From: an uncultured Lachnospiraceae bacterium
GTDB lineage: Bacteria; Bacillota; Clostridia; Lachnospirales; Lachnospiraceae
Reading direction: 5' to 3'
Length of the DNA: 64,000 nt
Assembly: GCA_900317505.1 (NCBI GenBank)
Contig: ONHB01000009.1
Location: forward strand, 30,910 to 94,909
The notes below the pieces were generated by a model, which ran no database searches, was not told where the DNA came from, and saw only the letters and a list, made by a program, of their open reading frames with translations. Shown in pieces: positions 6,829 to 16,950 of the stretch (position 1 is its first letter; every line of letters starts with the position of its first letter). A program made the translations under genes and the position numbers.

Positions 6829-9800
6829 TTATAAAAGGTACGCCTCCATGATTTCGATTAAATCTTCGCAGGTCTTGAGCAAGGTCTCCTCATCCTTGGT
6901 ATCATACCCTGTCGGATACAGCTTGCATGAAAACGTCGGTGTGTACCGCATATTAAATGCGATCATTCCTCCTGCACGCTCAAGCAGCGCCGGAATATTT
7001 TCTGACTTGATCTTGGCTTCGCGGTTCATAAAAAGCTCTATTCCGTCTTTTTGCGCCCGGATCTCCTCGACATAAAGCCGGTGTGCCCTTGCACGAAGTA
7101 ATGAAATACGAAGCAGGTTTTGTGCAGGTAACGGCAGCTTACCAAAGCGGTCCTGCAGTTCTGTCCGCATATCCTCACATTCCTCGTCATTTTCAATATA
7201 AGAAATTCTCTTATAAATATCAAGCTTTTGCGTCTCATTCATGATATATTCCACCGGAATATAGGCATTGACATCCATATTGAGGATGGTGTCAAAATCG
7301 GCAGCTTCCATGGGAATACCCTTTAACTGCTTGACGGATTCATTTAACATCTTGCAATAGAGATCATATCCGACTGCTGCCATATGGCCATGCTGCACCT
7401 TGCCAAGCAGATTACCGGCACCTCGGATCTCCAGATCCTTCATGGCAATCTTGAAGCCGCTTCCCAGATCGGTAAATTCCTTGATGGCCTCCAGTCTCTT
7501 TTCGGCAACCTCTTTTAAGATTTTGTCCCGTTTGTACATTAAAAATGCATAGGCATTCCGGTTGCTTCTTCCGACGCGTCCACGGAGCTGGTAAAGCTGT
7601 GACAAACCAAGTGCATCCGAATCGTGAATGATCATGGTATTGACATTGGGAATATCAATTCCTGTTTCAATGATCGTCGTCGCTACCAGTACATCGATCT
7701 CACCGTTGATAAAATCATATAAGATCGTCTCCAGGTCATGCTCTGCCATCTGTCCGTGTGCATAAGCCACTGTGGCATCCGGCACCAGCGCCTGGATCTT
7801 TTCCGTCATTTCCGCTATGGAATTGACACGGTTGTATACATAGTAGACCTGACCGTCTCTGGCAAGCTCCCTGTTGATAGCCTCGCGCACCATTTCCTCG
7901 TTGTATTCCATGACATAGGTCTGGATAGGCATACGGTCTCCGGGGCCCTCCTCCAGCACACTCATATCACGGATACCAACCAGACTCATATGAAGTGTAC
8001 GCGGGATCGGTGTCGCCGTAAGAGTCAGCACATCTACATTTTTCTTCAGCTGTTTGATTTTTTCCTTGTGGGATACTCCGAAACGCTGCTCCTCATCCAC
8101 GATCAACAGTCCCAGATCATGGAATTTGACATCCTTGGACAAAAGTCTGTGTGTACCGATTATGATATCCACCATTCCGCGTTCCAATTCATGAATGGCA
8201 TTTTTCTGTTCGGCTGCACTGCGGAAACGCGACAGCATCTCAATCGTGACCGGATAATCCTTCATCCTCTGTTTAAAGGTATCATAATGCTGTTTTGCAA
8301 GGATCGTTGTCGGCACTAAAAATGCGACCTGTTTTCCTTCCTGCACAGCCTTAAATGCAGCACGGATGGCAATTTCCGTCTTTCCAAAGCCCACATCACC
8401 GCAGATCAGCCTGTCCATGATCTTGGTGCTTTCCATATCCCTTTTGGTGGCCTCGATCGCCAGAAGCTGGTCCTGTGTTTCTTCATAAGGAAATAATTCC
8501 TCAAACTCTCTCTGCCATACCGTATCTTCCTTGTAGGCATAGCCCTTCTGATCGGCACGGATCGCATAAAGCTCTACCAGATCCTTGGCAACCTCATAGA
8601 CAGCACTTTTTACCTTTGTCTTGGTCTTTTCCCACTCTGTGGTCCCAAGCTTATTCAGCTTGGGCTGCTTTGCCTCTGAGGAAGCATATTTCTGAATCAC
8701 ATTAAATTCCGTAGCCAGCACATAGAGATTTCCGCCATCCCGGTAAGAAATCTTCATATAGTCCTTGACCACATGGTCAACCTCTATTTTTTCAATTCCC
8801 TGATAAATTCCAAGACCATGTCTTTCATGCACGACATAATCACCAATTTTTAAATCAGTAAAATTGCTGATCTTCTGTCCTTCATATTTTTTGGCCTTCT
8901 TTTTCTTGATCTGCTTTTTGCTGAAAATATCACTTTCGGATATCACGGCAAATTTGATATGCGGATATTCAAATCCTTTTTTGATCTGTCCGTATACCGA
9001 CATGATCTGTCCTTTTTCCAGAGGCTCGTCCCCTGTCTCGGAATAAAAGCAGGAAAGCTCACGGTCTCTTAATTCACCGGCCAGACGTCTGGCTCTTGTC
9101 GTGGACGGCGTTACCAGCACGACCTGATAACCGTCTTTTTTATATTTTGCAAGCACCTGACACAGCTCTTCAAAGCTATTGTGAAAGGACTGTATGGATT
9201 TGGTCGTAAGATAATACTTATGCTCAACCTCTATCGGAATCCGCGTATCCAGTGTCGATATGCAGGTAAGATATCTGCTCTGCAGTCCCGCCAGTGTCTC
9301 CTTGACACTAAACAGGATCCGACTCTGTCCGGGAAGTGAATAGCCCTTTTCCAGTCTGGTCTTCATGCTGTCCGTAAATTCCAGCTCTACGGCACCAGCC
9401 TGCTCCTGTATCCTGAGTGGCTCATCCAAAAAGAAGATGCTCTCCTCTTTTGAAAACAGATCCAGCACAGACGACGGCTTTTCAAAGAAATAGGATATAT
9501 AGCTGTCCAGGTTTGCCATGACGCCATATTCCTCGATCTGCTCCATGAGAGCTGCGGTCTGATTTTTGATCCGCGTTGCATATTCCGGATTGTGCGCCTT
9601 GCGAAACTTATCCTCTGTCTCCCTGGCTTCCTTACGGATACGCATAAGTCCGTCCTTTTTCTCTTTTTCTGTCAAAAGAAGCTCTGTCGCCGGATAAACG
9701 GAAAGCTCTTCCAGTGCCTCAATGGATCTCTGGCTCTGCGCATCAAAGGTACGCATCGAATCGATCTCGTCTCCCCAGAACTCAATTCGGTAAGGATTTT

Positions 9801-10353
9801 CCTCTGTCAGATCAAAGATATCGACAATACCGCCACGGACTGAAAACTGCCCGCCGCTTTCTACCTGTCCGACTCTCTCATAGCCCATACGGACCAGCTT
9901 TGCAGACAAGGCTTTGATATCTACGATGCTTTCCTTATCCAAACGGATGATATTATTTTCCAATACCTCCAAAGGCATACAGGCTGCCATCAGGGCATCC
10001 AGTGTCGTCACCATGGTAAATGGCTCCGCCTCTAAAATACGGCGGTATACCATGATCCGTTCCCTCGTCACCTTGCTTCCGTTGATATCCGCCTGAAAGA
10101 AGATAAAATCCTTGGCCGGAAACAGATATACATCCTTGGAATAAAAGGAAAAGTCCTCATAAATCTCTCTTGCCCGGATTTCAGAATGGGTGATCACAAT
10201 GCGGAACGGAAAATCCTCTGACAGGGCCCACATAAAATGTACCTTTTGAGAATCCACACACCCGGAAACGGCGATGGGCTTTTTATCCCGAATATCCTGT
10301 TGTATCTGTTCAAAGTCTGTAAGTCCATTCAGACACTCTCGTAATACTCTCAC
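6829..10353 (-). CDS. mfd: Transcription-repair coupling factor Mfd
   Basis: 1174 residues, full length for the family. It starts at GTG 10353 with AGAGGA upstream. Order: degenerate UvrB-like N-terminal module (about 1-350), RNA-polymerase-interaction domain around the GDYVVHERHGLGIYQGIEKIEV stretch (about 510), then a RecG-like translocase with Walker A GDVGFGKTE (about 655), DEEQ box in LLIVDEEQRF, TATPIPRT (motif III) and a RGRVGRS motif VI, and the C-terminal TRCF domain. It removes stalled RNA polymerase and recruits UvrA to the lesion. It follows pth with a 29-bp gap, as in Bacillus, so the two are probably one transcript. Confidence 0.97.
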   Translation of the reverse strand: MRVLRECLNGLTDFEQIQQDIRDKKPIAVSGCVDSQKVHFMWALSEDFPFRIVITHSEIRAREIYEDFSFYSKDVYLFPAKDFIFFQADINGSKVTRERIMVYRRILEAEPFTMVTTLDALMAACMPLEVLENNIIRLDKESIVDIKALSAKLVRMGYERVGQVESGGQFSVRGGIVDIFDLTEENPYRIEFWGDEIDSMRTFDAQSQRSIEALEELSVYPATELLLTEKEKKDGLMRIRKEARETEDKFRKAHNPEYATRIKNQTAALMEQIEEYGVMANLDSYISYFFEKPSSVLDLFSKEESIFFLDEPLRIQEQAGAVELEFTDSMKTRLEKGYSLPGQSRILFSVKETLAGLQSRYLTCISTLDTRIPIEVEHKYYLTTKSIQSFHNSFEELCQVLAKYKKDGYQVVLVTPSTTRARRLAGELRDRELSCFYSETGDEPLEKGQIMSVYGQIKKGFEYPHIKFAVISESDIFSKKQIKKKKAKKYEGQKISNFTDLKIGDYVVHERHGLGIYQGIEKIEVDHVVKDYMKISYRDGGNLYVLATEFNVIQKYASSEAKQPKLNKLGTTEWEKTKTKVKSAVYEVAKDLVELYAIRADQKGYAYKEDTVWQREFEELFPYEETQDQLLAIEATKRDMESTKIMDRLICGDVGFGKTEIAIRAAFKAVQEGKQVAFLVPTTILAKQHYDTFKQRMKDYPVTIEMLSRFRSAAEQKNAIHELERGMVDIIIGTHRLLSKDVKFHDLGLLIVDEEQRFGVSHKEKIKQLKKNVDVLTLTATPIPRTLHMSLVGIRDMSVLEEGPGDRMPIQTYVMEYNEEMVREAINRELARDGQVYYVYNRVNSIAEMTEKIQALVPDATVAYAHGQMAEHDLETILYDFINGEIDVLVATTIIETGIDIPNVNTMIIHDSDALGLSQLYQLRGRVGRSNRNAYAFLMYKRDKILKEVAEKRLEAIKEFTDLGSGFKIAMKDLEIRGAGNLLGKVQHGHMAAVGYDLYCKMLNESVKQLKGIPMEAADFDTILNMDVNAYIPVEYIMNETQKLDIYKRISYIENDEECEDMRTELQDRFGKLPLPAQNLLRISLLRARAHRLYVEEIRAQKDGIELFMNREAKIKSENIPALLERAGGMIAFNMRYTPTFSCKLYPTGYDTKDEETLLKTCEDLIEIMEAYLL

Positions 10354-10382
10354 TCTAAATCCTCTCTAACAAAAATGATATC

Positions 10383-10961
10383 CTAAAACATTCTATTTTT
10401 TTTATTGAATGCATTCATGGCAGCATCCGGTCCATCGGTGATCATCATTTTTACAGCCTCTGTGGCTTCCTTAAACGCATCTTCCATAATTGCACGGTCA
10501 TCCTTTGAAAAATGCCCCAGTACATAGTCTGCCAGATCATATCCGGCCGGCTTTTCGCCGACACCAACCTTGATCCGCATAAAGGTATCATGTCCCAGAT
10601 GTGCAATAATATTTTTGATTCCGTTATGCCCGCCGGCACTTCCTTTTTTGCGGATGCGCAGCTGACCGGGTGGAAGAGAAATATCATCATATATGACGAT
10701 CAGTTCATCTTTTTCATCAATTTTATAAAAATCAAGGGCAGCGCGGATGCTTTCCCCGCTCAGATTCATAAAGGTTTGCGGCTTTAACAGTATAACCTTC
10801 TGTCCCTCGATCATTCCCTTTCCCACCAGTGCTTTGTGCTTTTTTTCATTGATGGAAATTCCGTACTGATCTGCGATACAGTCAATCGTATCAAAACCGA
10901 CATTATGTCTTGTGTGTTCATATTCTTTGGTCGGATTTCCAAGTCCTGCTATGATAAACAT
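10383..10961 (-). CDS. pth: Peptidyl-tRNA hydrolase
   Basis: 192 residues from ATG 10961, preceded by AGGAGG; an ATG 54 bases upstream has no ribosome site. It has all family marks: GLGNPTKEYEHTRHNVGF with the catalytic His (about residue 20), KPQTFMNLSGES, and YDDISLPPGQLRIRKKGSAGGHNGIKNI. It releases tRNA from peptidyl-tRNA that dropped off ribosomes. The neighbourhood spoVG-pth-mfd matches Bacillus. Confidence 0.97.
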   Translation of the reverse strand: MFIIAGLGNPTKEYEHTRHNVGFDTIDCIADQYGISINEKKHKALVGKGMIEGQKVILLKPQTFMNLSGESIRAALDFYKIDEKDELIVIYDDISLPPGQLRIRKKGSAGGHNGIKNIIAHLGHDTFMRIKVGVGEKPAGYDLADYVLGHFSKDDRAIMEDAFKEATEAVKMMITDGPDAAMNAFNKKNRMF

Positions 10962-11043
10962 GTGTCTCCTCCTGGTCTCATTCTGGATATATTTATCTAT
11001 ATCTATAACGCACAATGGCCCCTGCGGTCAAGCAGAGGCTTTG

Positions 11044-11076
11044 CAGTAAAAGACCGCTGCCCCCCGGCAACGGTCT
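11044..11076 (-). terminator. Terminator of spoVG
   Basis: On the minus strand the stem AGACCG-T-TGCC / GGCA-G-CGGTCT (11051-11076) is followed by TTTACT. The U-run is short, so some read-through into pth is likely. Confidence 0.55.
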
Positions 11077-11113
11077 CTGTAACCCTTTTCCTTCTCGAAA
11101 AATATAAATAATA

Positions 11114-11389
11114 TTATTCCTGAAATTCCGGAGCTGCCAAAGCTTCTTTGTAGGCATCCAGAATTTTATTTTGAATCAGTTCTCTGGTAGCGGAATTGAT
11201 CGGGTGTGCGATGTCCCGATATTCACCATCAGCAGTTTTTTTGCTGGGCATTGCGATAAACAACCCTTTTTCACCTTCGATTACCTTGATGTCATGTACT
11301 ACAAATACATCATCCAGTGTGATGGAAACAACGGCTTTCATCTTGCCTTCCTGCGTAATCTTGCGTACATGTACGTCAGTAATGTTCAT
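11114..11389 (-). CDS. spoVG: SpoVG-family regulator
   Basis: 91 residues, full length. It starts [11 protein letters not shown] and has the family segments [21 protein letters not shown] and [23 protein letters not shown]. SpoVG is a small site-specific DNA/RNA-binding protein that acts as a pleiotropic regulator and affects asymmetric septation in sporulating cells. GGGGGAA precedes the ATG. It has its own probable promoter inside the end of glgD and a terminator-like hairpin after it. Confidence 0.97.
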   Translation of the reverse strand: MNITDVHVRKITQEGKMKAVVSITLDDVFVVHDIKVIEGEKGLFIAMPSKKTADGEYRDIAHPINSATRELIQNKILDAYKEALAAPEFQE

Positions 11390-11426
11390 CTGATCTTCCC
11401 CCTTATTTTTGTGTAGTCGGACTATT

Positions 11427-11456
11427 ATTATAATACATAACGATCGCTTTGTTCAA
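11427..11456 (-). promoter_or_regulatory. Putative spoVG promoter within the 3' end of glgD
   Basis: Minus strand TTGAAC (11451-11456) and TATAAT (11427-11432), spacer 18; ATG of spoVG is about 38 bp downstream. Confidence 0.5.
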
Positions 11457-12546
11457 CCACGATCTTGATGCCGTCCTCACCCTTTAAATATGAGTTGGCA
11501 CGAATGGTATCATGGCTTTCCACGATGCAGTTTTCGATATAGGTATTATCTCCGATATACACATCATTTAAGATAATGGAATTTTTGATCGTACAGTTGT
11601 TGCCGACAAATACACCCTTGAAGATCACGGAATCCTCAACCACGCCGTTGATAATACTTCCACTTGAGATCAACGCGTTTTTGAGTTTGGCACCTACATT
11701 GTATTTTGCGGGCGGTAAGTCATCTACCTTGGAGTAGATTTCCGGATATTCTTTAAAAAAGTAATTGCGGATGTCGGGCTTTAAGAAGTCCATATTGGCT
11801 TCAAAATAATCATCGACAGTCGCAATGTTTTTCCAGTAATCATCGATCTTGTATCCGTAAATTCTCTTTAAGCTCTTATAACGGATCAGGATGTCCTTAA
11901 CAAAATCATACTGACCTTCTTCTGCGCATTTCTCGATCAGCTCGATCAGCTGTCTTCTACGGATAACATAGATACCGCAGGAAATCGTATTGGAATTGGC
12001 AACCAGAGGTTTTTCTTCAAATTCCTCGATACGATAATCCTCATTCATCTTGAGGATACCATAACGGTCTACATTTTCGCCTGCCGGCATATCCTTGCAG
12101 ACAACGGTAATATCTGCCTTTTTGGCGATATGGTATTCCAGTACTTTGTTGTAATCCATCTTGTATACGCAGTCACCGGAAGTGATTACGACATAGGGCT
12201 CATGGCTCTCTTTGAGGAAAGACAGATTCTGATAAATTGCATCTGCCGTACCACGGTACCATGCATTGTTTTCTCCTGTGATCATGGGAGTGAAAACAAA
12301 CAAGCCTCCCTGTTTTCTACCAAAATCCCACCATTTAGATGAGCTTAAGTGCTCATTTAAGCTTCTGGCATTGTACTGTGTAAACACACCTACCTTTTGA
12401 ATGTGGGAGTTGGTCATATTGCTTAATGCAAAATCAATTCCACGATAACTGCCTGCGATAGGCATAGCAGCGATTGCTCTTTTTTTGGATAATTCACCCA
12501 TCCGGTTGTTGTTTCCACCGGCTAAAATAATTCCGATTGCTCTCAT
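11428..12546 (-). CDS. glgD: Glucose-1-phosphate adenylyltransferase GlgD subunit
   Basis: 372 residues: an N-terminal nucleotidyltransferase fold and a C-terminal left-handed beta-helix with hexapeptide repeats (about 290-360). The P-loop reads [17 protein letters not shown], departing from the catalytic GGxGxRLxxLT form kept in the neighbouring GlgC. This matches GlgD as the mainly regulatory partner of the GlgC/GlgD ADP-glucose pyrophosphorylase of Firmicutes, which makes ADP-glucose for glycogen. It is separated from glgC by two bases, so they are translationally coupled. Confidence 0.93.
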   Translation of the reverse strand: MRAIGIILAGGNNNRMGELSKKRAIAAMPIAGSYRGIDFALSNMTNSHIQKVGVFTQYNARSLNEHLSSSKWWDFGRKQGGLFVFTPMITGENNAWYRGTADAIYQNLSFLKESHEPYVVITSGDCVYKMDYNKVLEYHIAKKADITVVCKDMPAGENVDRYGILKMNEDYRIEEFEEKPLVANSNTISCGIYVIRRRQLIELIEKCAEEGQYDFVKDILIRYKSLKRIYGYKIDDYWKNIATVDDYFEANMDFLKPDIRNYFFKEYPEIYSKVDDLPPAKYNVGAKLKNALISSGSIINGVVEDSVIFKGVFVGNNCTIKNSIILNDVYIGDNTYIENCIVESHDTIRANSYLKGEDGIKIVVEQSDRYVL

Positions 12547-12548
12547 AC

Positions 12549-13817
12549 CTATTCACCTGCCTTAATCAAAGATTTGCCACTTGCCAATGTATTGTCCGGA
12601 TAATCTGCTGTAGCGGTCAGACCGGAAATAACGACGTTTTTACCAATGGTAACACCACTGGGAACAACGGATTTTTCTCCAATACATACAAGTCCGTGAT
12701 TGTAAATATGAGGTGCGGTATCATTGTCCACTTCCTCGCCGACACCAATCTTGATGTTGTCGCCAAGCAATACGTTTTCGGCAATGATGGTCTTGGTGAT
12801 CTCACATCCCTTGCCGATCTCGGTATCATTCATGATAATGGAATCTCTGACAACGGTATTTTCACCGATCGTTACGCCGCATCCGATAACGGAATTGTAA
12901 ACCTTACCATAAATCTGTGCGCCTTCACCGATGATACATTTCTCAATCTCGCTGTTTTCGGAAACGTACTGCGGCTGAAGCTTTTCGGACTTGGTGTAGA
13001 TCTTCCAGTATTCTTCGTAGAGGTTGAACTCCGGTACGATATCAACCAGCTCCATATTGGCTTCCCAATAAGAATGAAGAGTTCCGACATCCTTCCAGTA
13101 GCCATTATATTCGTAAGCATAGCAAGGTGCTCCCTTTTCGTGACAATAAGGGATAACATGTTTACCAAAATCCAGACCCGGCTGCTGTGCATTTGCGATC
13201 AATGCTTCCTTGAGGGTCTTCCAGTTGAATATGTAAATACCCATGTTGGCAAGATTGCTTCTGGGATTCTCCGGTTTTTCTTCGAAATCGTTGATCTTGT
13301 GATCGTCATCTGTGATCAGAATACCAAAACGCTTTGCTTCCTCATAAGGAACCGGCATAGCTGCCAGTGTAACCTCTGCGCCTTTGGACTTGTGATAATC
13401 AAGCATCACTTCATAATCCATCTTGTAAATATGGTCACCGGATAAGATCAGTACATAATCCGGATTGAAGCTGTCCATATAATCAATATTCTGATAAATT
13501 GCATTAGCGGTACCTGTATACCATTCGGTATTGGAGCTCTTTTCATAAGGCGGCAGTACAGTCACACCACCGATATTTCTGTCAAGATCCCACGGAATAC
13601 CAATACCGATATGTGTATTCAGTCTCAAGGGCTGATACTGTGTCAGTACACCGACTGTATCGACACCGGAATTGATACAGTTGCTGAGTGGGAAATCAAT
13701 GATACGGTATTTTCCGCCAAATGATACAGCAGGCTTTGCTACCTTTGCTGTCAACACACCAAGTCTGCTGCCCTGTCCACCGGCCAACAGCATGGCAATC
13801 ATTTCTTTCTTAATCAT
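12549..13817 (-). CDS. glgC: Glucose-1-phosphate adenylyltransferase catalytic subunit
   Basis: 422 residues. It keeps the catalytic loop [21 protein letters not shown] (about 11-31), the PLSNCINSG segment, [11 protein letters not shown] with the metal-binding Asp, and the FEEKP motif. A C-terminal beta-helix follows. It forms ADP-glucose and pyrophosphate from glucose-1-phosphate and ATP, the committed step of bacterial glycogen synthesis. First gene of a glgC-glgD unit with an extended -10 promoter; GAGGTGA lies five bases before the ATG. The other glycogen genes are not in this window. Confidence 0.96.
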   Translation of the reverse strand: MIKKEMIAMLLAGGQGSRLGVLTAKVAKPAVSFGGKYRIIDFPLSNCINSGVDTVGVLTQYQPLRLNTHIGIGIPWDLDRNIGGVTVLPPYEKSSNTEWYTGTANAIYQNIDYMDSFNPDYVLILSGDHIYKMDYEVMLDYHKSKGAEVTLAAMPVPYEEAKRFGILITDDDHKINDFEEKPENPRSNLANMGIYIFNWKTLKEALIANAQQPGLDFGKHVIPYCHEKGAPCYAYEYNGYWKDVGTLHSYWEANMELVDIVPEFNLYEEYWKIYTKSEKLQPQYVSENSEIEKCIIGEGAQIYGKVYNSVIGCGVTIGENTVVRDSIIMNDTEIGKGCEITKTIIAENVLLGDNIKIGVGEEVDNDTAPHIYNHGLVCIGEKSVVPSGVTIGKNVVISGLTATADYPDNTLASGKSLIKAGE

Positions 13818-13892
13818 GTCTTCACCTCTTGCTATCTTCTCAAAATATTGAAAATAAATAATTCGAAAAGAATATTTTTAAATAGTATCTAA

Positions 13893-13921
13893 ATTATAGC
13901 ATACAATATAGTTAAAGTGAA
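13893..13921 (-). promoter_or_regulatory. glgC promoter, extended -10
   Basis: Minus strand TTCACT (13916-13921), 17-bp spacer, TATAAT (13893-13898) preceded by TGC, an extended -10. The start codon is about 70 bp downstream. Confidence 0.65.
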
Positions 13922-14035
13922 TATTTTTACAAACAAAATCCCGACTTTTCTTAATTTTTATGTAAAAAATACACAAATTTCACATTTCCTTTGTGCGCTT
14001 TTCTGTAAAAAATACCGACGTACATCTTTTCTGCA

Positions 14036-14123
14036 TTGAAAAAGGCAGTTTTTTTTGTAAAATATTACCAAAGAGCTCTTCATAAAAAATATTATTTGTA
14101 ATTCTCGCAATGGCGGTTATAAT
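14036..14123 (+). promoter_or_regulatory. Tandem putative murC promoters
   Basis: First: TTGAAA (14036-14041), 16 bp, TAAAAT (14058-14063). Second: TTGTAA (14096-14101), 16 bp, TATAAT (14118-14123). murC starts at 14175. Confidence 0.5.
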
Positions 14124-14174
14124 AAATTAAGGAAACAAAACGTTTCATTAAATATAAAAACAGGAAGTGTAATC

Positions 14175-15551
14175 ATGTATCAAATTGACTTCGAAAAACC
14201 GATTCACATTCATTTCATTGGTATAGGCGGCATCAGTATGAGTGGTCTTGCCGAAATTCTTGCAGACCGCGGATTTCGTATTTCCGGATCCGACTCCAAA
14301 GAAAGCAGCCTGACCAGACATCTGACAGGAAAGGGGATTACCGTATTATATGGACAATCCGCCCAAAATATTACTCCTGATATCAATCTTGTTGTTTATA
14401 CAGCAGCCATACATAATGACAACCCGGAGCTTTGCGCAGCCAAAGATGCAGGCATTCCCTGCATGACACGTGCCGAGCTTCTTGGACAGATCATGAAAAA
14501 TTATCCCGTTCCGATCGCGGTAAGCGGTACTCACGGCAAGACGACTACGACCTCCATGATCAGCGAGATCTTTATGAATGCCGGCATGGATCCCACACTT
14601 TCCATTGGCGGCATCCTGCATTCGATCGGCGGCAATATCAAGATCGGAGCTTCCGACTATTTTGTCACGGAAGCATGCGAATATACCAACAGCTTCTTAA
14701 GCTTTTTCCCCAAGATCAGTATCATCCTCAACATCGATGCCGACCATCTGGATTTCTTCAAGGACATTGACGATATCCGCCATTCCTTCCACCGCTTTGC
14801 CGGACTTTTACCGGAAAACGGCACTCTGATCATCAATGGCGAAATCCCCAATCTTTCTGAGATCACAGAAGGGTTAAGCTGCAATATCATTACCTTTGGT
14901 CTTTCCAGCGAGTATGACTACTATCCTACGGATATTACCTACGATACCTACGCAAGACCTACCTTTAAAGCATGCCACAATGGAGAGAGCCGCACCATCA
15001 CACTCGGTGTGACCGGAGAGCACAACATCCTCAATTCCCTGGCAGCCATCGCACTTGCCGATTTATGCGGTGTCGATGCAGGCGTTACGCGTGATTCTTT
15101 AGCTGCCTTTACCGGAACCGACCGTCGTTTCCAGATCAAGGGCACGGTCGATGGCGTCACCATCATTGATGACTACGCACATCACCCTACCGAGATCAGC
15201 GCGACACTCCATGCCGCACACAATTATCCGCACAAAAAGCTCTGGTGTGTGTTCCAGCCCCATACCTACACACGTACCAAGGCTCTGTTACCTGAATTTG
15301 CAAAGGCGCTTTCCTTGGCAGACCACGTTGTGTTAGCCGATATTTATGCGGCCCGTGAGACCGATACGCTGGGCATCAGCTCCCAGACGCTTCAAAAAGA
15401 GATACAAAAGCTTGGTACCACATGCGATTATTTTCCTTCATTTGAAGAAATTGAAGCCTTTTTGAAAAAAAATTATTCTGCCGGGGACCTGTTGATAACT
15501 ATGGGGGCCGGAGATGTTGTAAAAATCGGGGAAAATCTCCTCGCCGACTAA
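14175..15551 (+). CDS. murC: UDP-N-acetylmuramate--L-alanine ligase
   Basis: 458 residues with the three Mur-ligase domains. N-terminal UDP-binding part has GIGGISMSGLAEIL (about 18-31); the ATP site is VSGTHGKTTTTSMI (about 117-130); DADHLDFFKD is in the central domain; the C-terminal domain has DDYAHHPTEI. It adds L-Ala to UDP-MurNAc in peptidoglycan precursor synthesis in the cytosol. The start has AGGAAG upstream. It is followed directly by the DnaA-box cluster rather than by other mur genes, an isolated position also seen in Firmicutes where murC sits outside the main dcw cluster. Confidence 0.97.
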   Translation: MYQIDFEKPIHIHFIGIGGISMSGLAEILADRGFRISGSDSKESSLTRHLTGKGITVLYGQSAQNITPDINLVVYTAAIHNDNPELCAAKDAGIPCMTRAELLGQIMKNYPVPIAVSGTHGKTTTTSMISEIFMNAGMDPTLSIGGILHSIGGNIKIGASDYFVTEACEYTNSFLSFFPKISIILNIDADHLDFFKDIDDIRHSFHRFAGLLPENGTLIINGEIPNLSEITEGLSCNIITFGLSSEYDYYPTDITYDTYARPTFKACHNGESRTITLGVTGEHNILNSLAAIALADLCGVDAGVTRDSLAAFTGTDRRFQIKGTVDGVTIIDDYAHHPTEISATLHAAHNYPHKKLWCVFQPHTYTRTKALLPEFAKALSLADHVVLADIYAARETDTLGISSQTLQKEIQKLGTTCDYFPSFEEIEAFLKKNYSAGDLLITMGAGDVVKIGENLLAD

Positions 15552-15552
15552 C

Positions 15553-15714
15553 TTATCCACAATATCCACAAAAAACTGTGAATAAATATGCACGGTTTTT
15601 GTGGATATTATTGTTTACATAATCTTTTTGCATTTTTACCCAAAATCATCTTAATCTGGGGCAGAAATTTGTTTTCTATTTTGATTATGTACACTCTTTA
15701 TCCACATATCCACA
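15553..15714. promoter_or_regulatory. Cluster of six DnaA-box-like sites before the dnaD-like gene
   Basis: Perfect TTATNCACA boxes: 15553-15561 (+), 15577-15585 (-, read as TGTGAATAA on +), 15698-15706 (+). One-mismatch ATATCCACA boxes: 15562-15570 (+), 15600-15608 (-), 15706-15714 (+). All six lie in 162 bp of non-coding DNA between murC and the primosome genes. Confidence 0.75.
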
Positions 15715-15838
15715 TCTTTTCAAAAAAGCCCGGAAGCCTTGATTTTTGGGACTTTTTTGGAAATTTAGCTATTTCAATTTGCGTTATTTTATGCTATACT
15801 TTCACTTGCTTTAAAGAATACATAAACAGGTGAATAAA

Positions 15839-16915
15839 ATGACACAATTAACCGTATCCCTGGACCAGGGCGCCGACTTTACCGTTCTGTCCAACCGTTT
15901 CATTGATGAATATATGGTTTTGGCCAACGATGCCCAGATCAAGATCTATTTATATCTTCTGCGCATGAGCAGCGCCAATCTGCCCTTTGGCATTTCAGAT
16001 ATTGTCGAGCGCTTCAACTATATGGAGCAGGATGTTTTGCGTGCTCTTAATTACTGGGAAAAGAAAAATCTTCTTTCTCTGGAATATGACAAGGAGCAAC
16101 ACATTACAGCCATCCATATTCTGCCCTTCCCGGCTTCTCACAAGACAGAGTCCAGTACCGGGTCCACAGCTTCACCGTCTATGGCAGCTTCCGGGGATGA
16201 TTTTACAAAGCAGGCCGAGATCGTGCCGCTTGCTCCCAAGCTTGCAACAGGTCCGGTTTCCAAGCCTTCCTACAGTCCCGAGGACTTAATGGCGTTCAAG
16301 ACCAACAATGAGACCTCCCAGATCATCTTTATTGCGGAGTCTTATATCGGAAAGCCTTTATCTTCCAGCGACATCCAGGTACTGCTCTATATCTACGACA
16401 GTCTTGGATTTTCTGCCGATCTGATCGATTATCTGATCCAGTACTGTGTGGGCCGTGGCAAAAAGCAGTTTTCCTATATCCAGAAGGTAGCCATGAACTG
16501 GGCCGATTCCAATATCACGACGATCGAACAGGCCAAAAACCAGACAGGCCGTTATGATAAATCTGTTTATACCATTATGAAGGCTCTCGGCAAAAATTCC
16601 GATCCGACCGACCCGGAAATTGCCTTTATCCGCAAGTGGTCCGAGGAATGGGGATTTTCACAAAAGGTTATTTTAAAAGCCTGTGAAAAGACTGTATTAA
16701 GCACAGACCGCCACCGCTTTGAATATGCCAACGGCATTCTTTCCAAATGGCATGCCGCAGGTGTTTTCTCAGAGCAGGATATTGAGGCTTTCGAAGCAGG
16801 ACACAATACAGCAGCAAAGCCTGCTAAAAATACATCCAAATCTACCAATAGTCTCCATGCCAACAGACATTCCTATGATTTTCAGGCACTGGAGCAGATT
16901 TTACGCAGCAACTAA
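15839..16915 (+). CDS. DnaD-like primosome protein
   Basis: 358 residues from ATG 15839 (AGGTGA six bases upstream); a GTG at 15830 overlaps that Shine-Dalgarno and is less likely. The N-terminal winged-helix part (about 10-90: DEYMVLANDAQIKIYLYLLR, ALNYWEKKNLL) fits the DnaD/DnaB N-terminal domain. Two DnaD C-terminal-type repeats follow (about 160-230 and 260-330), each ending in helices with the YIxxVxxxW-like pattern (SYIQKVAMNWAD, EYANGILSKWHA), arranged as in DnaB-type DnaD2 proteins. It probably helps load the replicative helicase with the dnaI-like gene 35 bp downstream. An extended -10 (TGCTATACT near 15795) is upstream. Confidence 0.85.
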   Translation: MTQLTVSLDQGADFTVLSNRFIDEYMVLANDAQIKIYLYLLRMSSANLPFGISDIVERFNYMEQDVLRALNYWEKKNLLSLEYDKEQHITAIHILPFPASHKTESSTGSTASPSMAASGDDFTKQAEIVPLAPKLATGPVSKPSYSPEDLMAFKTNNETSQIIFIAESYIGKPLSSSDIQVLLYIYDSLGFSADLIDYLIQYCVGRGKKQFSYIQKVAMNWADSNITTIEQAKNQTGRYDKSVYTIMKALGKNSDPTDPEIAFIRKWSEEWGFSQKVILKACEKTVLSTDRHRFEYANGILSKWHAAGVFSEQDIEAFEAGHNTAAKPAKNTSKSTNSLHANRHSYDFQALEQILRSN

Positions 16916-16950
16916 GATCACAGGATAATACATTCTCCAAAGGAGTTTTT

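Larger units (their letters stand above)
13818..14174. other. Divergent glgC/murC intergenic region
   Basis: 357 bp, strongly AT-rich. It holds the glgC promoter on the minus strand and two tandem sigma-A-like promoters toward murC, described separately. AAACGTTT at about 14139 is a small palindrome but does not match a cre site well. No coding frame of note. Confidence 0.6.

Noticed and set aside
14130..14150. cre (CcpA) site with AAACGTTT before murC
   Set aside because: Flanks do not match the TGxAAxCGxTxxCA consensus, and murC is not a usual CcpA target.
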